IMG/VR virus record: IMGVR_UViG_3300030331_006073
Coordinates: 1 to 52,515 of that record
Source of the DNA: a virus
DNA length: 52,515 bases
Direction: 5' to 3' (one strand)
In this document: positions 10,706 through 19,700 of the stretch, in pieces
Numbering within the stretch: the stretch's first letter is position 1
Layout: each line of letters opens with the position of its first letter
Translations under genes and position numbers: made by a program
The notes under the pieces: model-generated
Seen by the model: only the letters and a program-made list of their open reading frames with translations
Told to the model about the DNA's origin: nothing
The model's database searches: none

Positions 10706-13700
10706 ACAACAAAGAAAAAAATTTACAGGACCTAAAAAGAAAAGAAAAGACCTTCCTTCAGCATTCAAATGTTAGGCAATCTGCAGAATCTTCAAAAAGA
10801 TACAATAGTGTTCTAGAGTCTCCAGAGTATGCACTAGCTTACAAGAAAATAAATGAAAGAATTTTTCCAAACTTTAATATAAGAAATCCCTCTACTTTCG
10901 CAAAGTACGGAAATGCAAAAAAATACTATGAAAATTCATACAAAAATATACACAATTCTTATCCTTATGATGGCTCCGGTCTCGAAAAAATAAACTGGTC
11001 ACTTAGCGCCTCCGCCGTTGACCTAGCGATACTGCAACATGAATACCCACTTGAAACTGGGCATGTAACATTTTGTTCTTCCGGATGGGGCACAGTATCA
11101 GCAACTGACGGAAGATATTCACTGCCCAGCAACCCCGAGTATATAAAATTTTCTGGGGGGCCGTATGCCAACACTGTTATTGATTCGAATACAAATCGTG
11201 AAAGTAGTCTGAAAATAGACCCATCATCCGGCAATACACTAGAATTTTGGATGAAAAAGTCCAACTTTGAGTCAACACTTACCCAGAATGAAGTTATTTT
11301 TGATTCTTACACTATTGATTTTCCTGAGGGCAACAATTCTCATGGAAGATTTTTGTTAGAGTTAGCTCCGAACGAGGGCTCATCCGGGAAATCGCCATTT
11401 TTCTTTACATACCTATCAGGAAATGTCGGCCTAGACAGAGTTAGGATAGGAGAAGGACTGAATAACAGTGCAGTGGCTGATGGAAAGTTTCATCATTATG
11501 CAATTTCCGTAGACTATAGAGAAAATTCAATATATGTTGATTTTTATGTAGATGGGTTTTTTAACAGTAAAAATGTAGTATCTTCGGTTCCATCGTTCGG
11601 CCCTGTTGAGGGGTACTTCGAGGGCGCCCTGGGGGCACTTGCGACCCCAAAAGATTCATTAGGTGGCTTAGGGTATGGCAAGCTATCAGCATCTTTAGAC
11701 GAAGTAAGGTTCTGGAAAACAAAAAGAAACGCGGAAGAAATAGGAAACTATTATGATTTTCCTGTTCATGGTGCTACGGATGAGGAAAACATAAGCAGTA
11801 ATCTGGGAATTTACTATAAATTCAACGAAGGAACAGTAGGGAACACAAACACAGATAAGATTATTCTTGATTATTCAGGAAGGCTTAATAATGGCACATT
11901 TGTGGGATACGCAGCCACCGCGCGCTCTGCAGACTCTGCAATAACCTTGTCAGACGCAACTCAACAAAAAGAGCCGGGAGACCCAATCATAAACCCCCTG
12001 AATCCAAAAGTGAAATCTACTCTTAACGAGCTAGTAGATTTGGCATTTTCTTATGATTTAAACAATAGCAACTCTATAATGAATAGCTTACCAACTTGGA
12101 CGAGAGAAAAGACAAGCAATTCAGTATCCAATGATAGCGACTTTGAAATATTGATGCAAGTTGTAGCAGAAAGATTTGACAGTATTTGGATGATTATTGA
12201 CCAGTTGCCTTCAATTGGGTTTACTCAATATAGGGACTTTGTTTATGGAAAGGCATCTATAGACCACAGAAGAAACTTTTCCTGCTTAGTTGGTTGTGAG
12301 AAAGACTTTGTTCATGCAAGCCATGGCTTAAACTCTTTTGATAATTTTTCGGTTCAGAATTTAATGGGCAGGGGCTTTTCTGTTGACGAAATGCCGTTAG
12401 TAAACAAATCATCTTTGAACGAGTACTTCAACAACTTAAGACTGGACCAGTATGACCAATCTTCAAATCAGTTTAGTAACCTTCTTTATTCAAAAATAGA
12501 TGCAATAAAAGACAAGATTTTAAATTCAGTTTATGTTAACTTGTCCAACATTTACAAAACAAAGGGCACTTTTCAGTCTTTTCGTAACCTAATGAGGTGC
12601 TTTGGTGTAGATGAGAGGCTTTTAATTCCAAACATATATGGACAAAACGTCGAAAAAGATATATCCGCAAGCAAGGGTAAGAACTACGAATCACTAGAGA
12701 TAAAATCTTTTTCTTTTTCGAACAAAAACAGGGCAGCAACATTAGTGCCGAAATCAAACTCATCGGAAGAGAAAAAGTTTATAGAGGGCCAATCCACACC
12801 AGTGGAGTATACAATAGAAACAAAAGCTATATTACCAAAACTAACAGACATCACGCTTACTCAAACAACATCTTCTATTTTTGGAATTAGGGATGTTCAG
12901 TCCCCATCTGGCTTGGCTTCGTCGGTAAATACGGCTGGCGTGACAGTCGAATCAGTAAAGTCGTCTGGCACAAACAAGGGTGCCTACTTTATGCTAAAAT
13001 CTAAAGCGGGCTTATTTGCTGATATAAAGACAGAGTATTTTAAAGATGTTTTCAACAACACACCATGGTATCTGGCTGTTAAATTTTGCGAAGACGAAGA
13101 CCTATCTTTCCAAAAAGCAAACACTTCGACAGTAAAAAAATATAAAGTAGAGTTTTCCGGATACAGGTACGATACAGATGTTCTACTTCAATCATTTAAC
13201 CACAGTGCCTCTATTAGTCAAGCTAATTACAACACTTTTTCTGCGAAACATAAAGGCGTTTACTGCGGCGCGGAAAGGGCCAACTTAACTGGAGATGTAG
13301 TGCAAAATGCAGAATCACGAATGCTGTATTTGAATTTTTGGACCTCAAAGATATCAGAGGATGATTCAAAAATTCATGCTCAAAATATAAAAAGTGTAGG
13401 TCTGAGTAATCCTATGGACTACAACTTACCAAAAGAAGACCGGCAGACTCAACTAGATACCCTGGCCTTTAGTTGGCAATTTGACAACCCAACAAGAAGC
13501 TCTACAACCTATTCTATACAGGACGCATCTGGAGGGTCACTAGACAAAATATCAGAATACGGTAACATCAACGGTGCAAAGTATCCAGCAGAAACAATTG
13601 GTGTTGTTGATGTTGGTTCTTTTTCTGACACAGAGCACATAACAACAGTGACAGAGTACCAAATTGATAACTTAAAATCGGAATCTATGGTAGAACTCAA

Positions 13701-16700
13701 AGAAAGAGAGGTAGACAGATTTTTATTATCGTCCCGCCCGGTTACTTATTTGTTTACTTATGAGAAAAGCATGTATCAGGTGATTTCCAAAGAGATGCTT
13801 AATATGATTGGCGGTGTTATTGCTTACAACAAACTAATAGGAGAGCCAATTAACAAGTATCGCCCTGAATACAAAAATCTTGAAAAATTAAGAGATAAAT
13901 TTTTTGCCAACGTTGAAAATGACATTAGTCTGGAAAGGTTTGTAAGGTATTTCAAGTGGATTGACTCTTCACTAGGTAGCATGCTAGAAAGCTTGCAGCC
14001 TGCAACTTCGCAAATGGACATGACTCTTAAGGATATTGTGGAGAGTCACTCTCTAGAAAGAAACAAATACAAGCATCAACTACCTCAGTTTGATTACAAG
14101 GACCCAGACTTAGAAGGGCAAATATTAGCCATAAACGAGCTTTTATATGACTGGGAGCACGGCCATGCACCGGTGGGAGGTTCTTTTGCTGAAGGTGCAA
14201 GAGCCTCAGCAACAATCACTACCACCGGTAACCCGTCAAATAATGAAGAATTTACCCTGACTGATGGTGACTTACTTTCTGTTACTTATATATTCAAAAC
14301 AGCAGTATCCACAGTAGATGGAAGCAAAGACTCTGGTAAGGTTATAATTGGAATCAAAAACGCCACTGGGCATGCCGCATCTGTGGGAGACAGGATGCGC
14401 GCAGCCCTCATTGCGTCGGACCTTAATGCGACAGTAGAAGAGGTCTCAGCCGGTGTTATGAAGCTAACACAAAATACAAAAGGCTCAAACGGTAACACTG
14501 AAATAGATATGTCATCGGTCACGACCGTTACCGCAACTAACTTTTCTGGTGGGATTACCCCGGCCGATGAGTCAGATAACTGCTTGTGGTGGCGAGATAG
14601 AGCGGAAAGAACAGAAGCTCTATCTATTACTGGTGCACCAAACTCACTAAGAGAAGAGATTAGAACTAAGACGAATAATATATCAGTCAGCGGCTCAACA
14701 TACGTGCTAAGAAAGCTTATTCGTCCGTATATCTTTACATCAGATAGGCAAAGAGTCTACAATCTTGGCTCAAATAGGAACTCAAATAAAAATAAGCAGT
14801 TGTATAAAGTAGTAAACACTGGAAAAAATATAGAAATTGAAAAGACAGACATATTTGAGTTCAAGCAATGTGGAGATATAATAGACCCTCATAGCGAAAA
14901 GATATATACAGCAAAAACAAACACCACAGGCACTAAAGGGTACTTGGATGCCGACGCAGACATGATATTTCCTTTTACTCTTTATAGTTCTTCAGTGGGT
15001 AGCGACTTTAGCAACTTTAAAGAAAAGATGATTATTACCAATAATCATGACGACCATACCGAGTCACTTCAGAGTGCTTGGGCGTTTTCGCACAATGGCA
15101 TGCCACATAGAAGGGTGAAGGTTGGAACACCTCCGGGAGACGACCGCCCGGAAGCATACAACATAGATGCCACAGCAAGCAAGTTTATTATTAGTCAAGC
15201 TTCCGGGCCCCGTTCGATAGCCTCGATTGGCCCTACGCCTAGTTCTGCCTATCATATCGGGAACATAAAAACAAACAGAGAATCTATCCCTATAGTTTTA
15301 GGAAACTATGATAAAGTTTATGAAATTGTCCAAACCCATGGAAGGCACTTAAACAACAGATACTTGACTAAGAGTGGAAGCTTTGATATCACGCCAATAA
15401 CTCCCTCAAGGGTGTATGGTTCTACAGACTATACGCCTGTGGAAAGATTTAGAAGTGAGCACGTTTTCGTTAATAGGTTTTCAGCGCTCGGCGCCCCTGA
15501 AAACTCGGGAATGTATACAAGAGATTTAGAAACAGAAGAGTATTCTATATATAACACAATAAATTACAGAAATCAGCTTGTACGCGGCATAAGCAACCTG
15601 CTTTCGGCTGAGTATTCTGAAAAGTTTGGATACAGAACTTTACCAGTTGCACTAGCAGCAACTGGAACCATAACCACAACAGGAAACCCTGGCAATAATG
15701 AGGAATTCACTCTTACGGATGCAGACGGTCTGTCAGTTATTTATATATTCAAAACAGGTGTCGCAACAGTTGATGGGAGCAAGGATTCAGGAAAGGTAAT
15801 AATCGGCCTCAACGGCGCCAGCGGCCACGCTCCATCAGTCGGTGACCGCATCCGAGCAGCTATTAGCGCATCGGACCTCAATGTAACAGTGGAAGAGGTT
15901 TCGGGTGGTGTTATGAAGCTAACACAAAATACGAAAGGCTCAAGCGGAAACACTGAAATAGATATGTCATCGGTGGCCACCACGACGTCAACCAACTTTT
16001 CATCAGGTCGAGACTTGACAATGGCCAGCACCCATATGACGAATCGTAACTATTTTCACTACACTGCGTCAGGTGGAGAGTTATCAAGACCTGATAATTT
16101 CTTTGTGCAACACCCTATTCCTCAAAATGATTTTTCATATTCTTGGATTACAGCCTCCGCAGAGGATGACAAGCATTCGTTTGTTAACAGGAATGACGGA
16201 TTTGGGCACGAACACAATTTTCATACGTCCAGCAAGCCAGGAATAACATTTTTGTCTTCATCGCAAAGAGTCGAAAACCTAGACTTCGCAAGAACAAACT
16301 TTAATATAATAGACAATGTTTTGACGGGTTCGAATTTTATATCCAGCTCTCTAAATACCTATAACTTAAATGACATTCTTTTAAACAGAAATGGCCCATA
16401 TGGGTGGCCAACCTGGAAGCAACTAAGAAATTCTTGGAACCCTCTAGTAATAAAGCACATGAGGAATAATATATATTCTAGAACTTTTTATGGCATTGAA
16501 GATGAGGACTTTGAAGGTCAACAGCCCTTTAGTGCTCAGTCAAAGACTCCATCAATGAATGCTATGATGAATATGCCAAACTTTGCTCGCGAATTCCATA
16601 ATTCTGATGACCCTTACGTTGCATCGACAGAGGTTAACAAGAGAGAGGATTTGATTTCAAGGTCAGGGCCGGCCCAAAGAAGAGTATCAGTCAACTACAA

Positions 16701-19700
16701 AGAGAATCCATTGACTGATAGATTTAGGGCAGCCTCAATTACGATACACAATGCACTAAGACCAAACCCAGACTTTGAACAAAGAATCGTCGCACAGGCC
16801 CAATTGCTAGAATTCGGCCTAAATGTAGACCCAAATGACCCGAACTCATTTCCAATTATGGATACTGCTCCGATAGCAATACAACAAATCAGAAATTCTA
16901 GATGGTGGTCTGACGCACTTTATTATGAAAGTTTAGACGAGTCTGATGAGAACGTCGACTTATCTTACTCGATTAGCCCCCTAGAGCGCCAACGAACGAG
17001 AATAAGTGACCCTGAAAGTTATTTGCAAAATGTTACCATTAGAAAAACATTCCAAAATGATATCAGTATGTTTTCAAATATGCAAATACAAATAGACCAG
17101 AACTTAAAAGATAGAATTGAAAATAGCAACTTCTTTGATTTTATTTCACAACTTGAAGTAGAAAACCAGATAAAAGACAACAAGCTCATTGAGGTAAACT
17201 ATATCGAAAAGATATACCCAAGAGAAATTAACACTTTTACAAAAAATGTAAGAACAAGAGAATATTTTGATTATTTTCCATGGAAAAGTGCCAGGACAAA
17301 TAGAAACATAGTCCTTACTGGTAGCGTATCCTATAGTTCGGACTTCGCTGCACTCAGACTTGCGTCTTTGAAAGCATTTCCTAGGATTACGGTCGAATCG
17401 GGAGACAAGAAAAAGACAACATATTTGGAAAGGTATGATGCTGTTGATGTTTCTCATATTGGCTCTAAGACTGGTCCTGTCGTCGAAGACAGAATCAGCG
17501 GGTCAGCATGGCCCTTAGACTCCAGAAAAGACTTCTCGCAACAGCCTACAAACATAGCATCTGGCTTTGTAAACACGGGTCCAGGCTTTATCAAGTCAAG
17601 GGACCAGGCAACGAGGCATGAAGGAATTCTACAGAATGACTTTAGTACATGGCCCCTGGGATATAATGGCCTATATGGCACTCCGCCATTTTCTCTGGTT
17701 TACAACAGGAGAATACCGCAAGAGCACTCCTCTAAAGTTTTGCTTTCTGGTGAAGCAATGTGGGAGGCCGCAACGTCAAGCCACAGTCCTTTTCATTATG
17801 ATAACTATGTGGATTATGCGCATCACGATATTCGACTCGTGGGCCAAGACCACTCAATAGTGCCAGAATTTAGAATCAGCGAATTCGTAGAAGATATTTT
17901 GCTTGGTGAGAGGGATTACCCAAACATAGGAAATGATTATCTATCTTTAACTGGTGCCATATATCATAATTCTTCAGGAGATTTAAATGTAGGGGGTCAA
18001 TTTTTTAAAACATATTCTAACAGCGACTTTTTAAAATACTTCAAAGACTATGATGAAGAAATAGCAGACTTGCCGTTCTCACATACAAGAATTAATTTCC
18101 GGTGTGTCGCAGCGATGAAGTTTATACCATATGATGGTCTGTATCCAGCAGAAAGAACAGTAAAGCTTGCGACGATGTTTTCTGAAAATTATTTACCACA
18201 AAGAACTCTTTTGGGTGCGGAATTCCGAGAAAATGCTCTTGCTGACGTCGACGTCAGCAAGACTTACCTATCGTTAAGGGCTAACTCTTGTAAGTACCAG
18301 GCTAGTAAGCCATTCTTTGGCCCTGGCGTACTCTACAACTCGATTAAAGCAGGAGTGGCAGTAGATTACCCAGTTTTCCAGGCATCCTTTGCAAATGTGT
18401 CAAATTTACCCGCAGCCGCACCACTTCGAGATTATTCAGCACTTAATTTAAATTCAGGAGTAGCTTTTACTGGCTCTATCCTCAACAGTACTAAAGACTG
18501 CGGAATTCCTAGAATAAAAAGTACGGTTACAAAAAGAATTGAATTTGAAGATATATTAAGTCCAGCCAGATTGCACGGAGAGTTGATTTATGACAACGAG
18601 CCTCACCCAAGCGCCAGTTTAATATATGGCAATAAGCACTGGGAGAAGATTATAGAAAGACCAACGTCTTTTGGAAGATTTAATTTAGACCAACTAGTTC
18701 GAACGCTGGGTATAGTCCACCGTAACCCCGAAGAAGATTTCGCAATGCAAATGGCACCATATACAATGGCTATGCAAAATTTTGCATCAGAGACAGTAAA
18801 CTTTTTTGTTGATAATGGCAAATTAACAACTATGGTGTCAAAACCTGTTAATAGGTTTTTCAAACAAGGCACAAATCATAAAATGCGAGTGTATTTAACA
18901 AACGTAGAGACAATGATGTATGACAGACACTCTGCTTTTGGTCCACCGGTTCATGACGGGTCAACTTCTAAAACAAACGTTCAAAATACATCAGCAGGCA
19001 CTGCCGAATCAACAACGATAACATTCAACAATCCGGCTACCTTCAGCTTAAATACTATAACAAGCGAAGACAATCTGCCAAGGATAACGATTGTCGACGG
19101 TTTAGACAATAGTGCAGAGGTCTTTTTGTTTGAAAATGGAACTTCAGCCGGCACAAACACTACAAATCGTATATTCATTGATACTAGTAGTGCTTCTGCC
19201 GCCGACGTTGCAGCCTCTATGAGGACTTTCTTGTTGGCTTCTAGCTTGGACGTTACAGCAACCGTTAACGGTTCGGGGGCTATAACAATCGCCCTTGCAT
19301 CCCCGGGTAAGTCTATATCAAATTCAGTAGCTCTGAGAAATGGTAATTTAGGCTCAGCCGGAACAATCACAGTTTCAAATTTCGGTGCGGTAGATATTAC
19401 TAACAACTCATCATTTGGGTTTAGCGGCGACGTAGCCGGAACACAGTTCTCGACATCTGTTAAATTCAGCACTAGTTTAGTAAACGCCAAATCGGGCCTC
19501 AGTGCGCTATGCCCAGCAAGTGCAGCTGCCTATCCAAGTTTGAAAGTAGTAGACGAAGCAAGTAATCAGAAGACTATTAGGTTTTATAATTCTGCCGCTG
19601 GAGGCCCGTGTACTCACGGTGAACCAACTGTGTCAAATGTAATTTATATAGATTTAGATGGAATCAGTGGAAGCTCAAGTATCGCAAATGAAGTGATTAC

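Noticed and set aside
14286-16031. Similar minus-strand ORFs at 14286-14522 and 15741-16031
   Set aside because: They resemble each other only because they are antisense to duplicated copies A and B.
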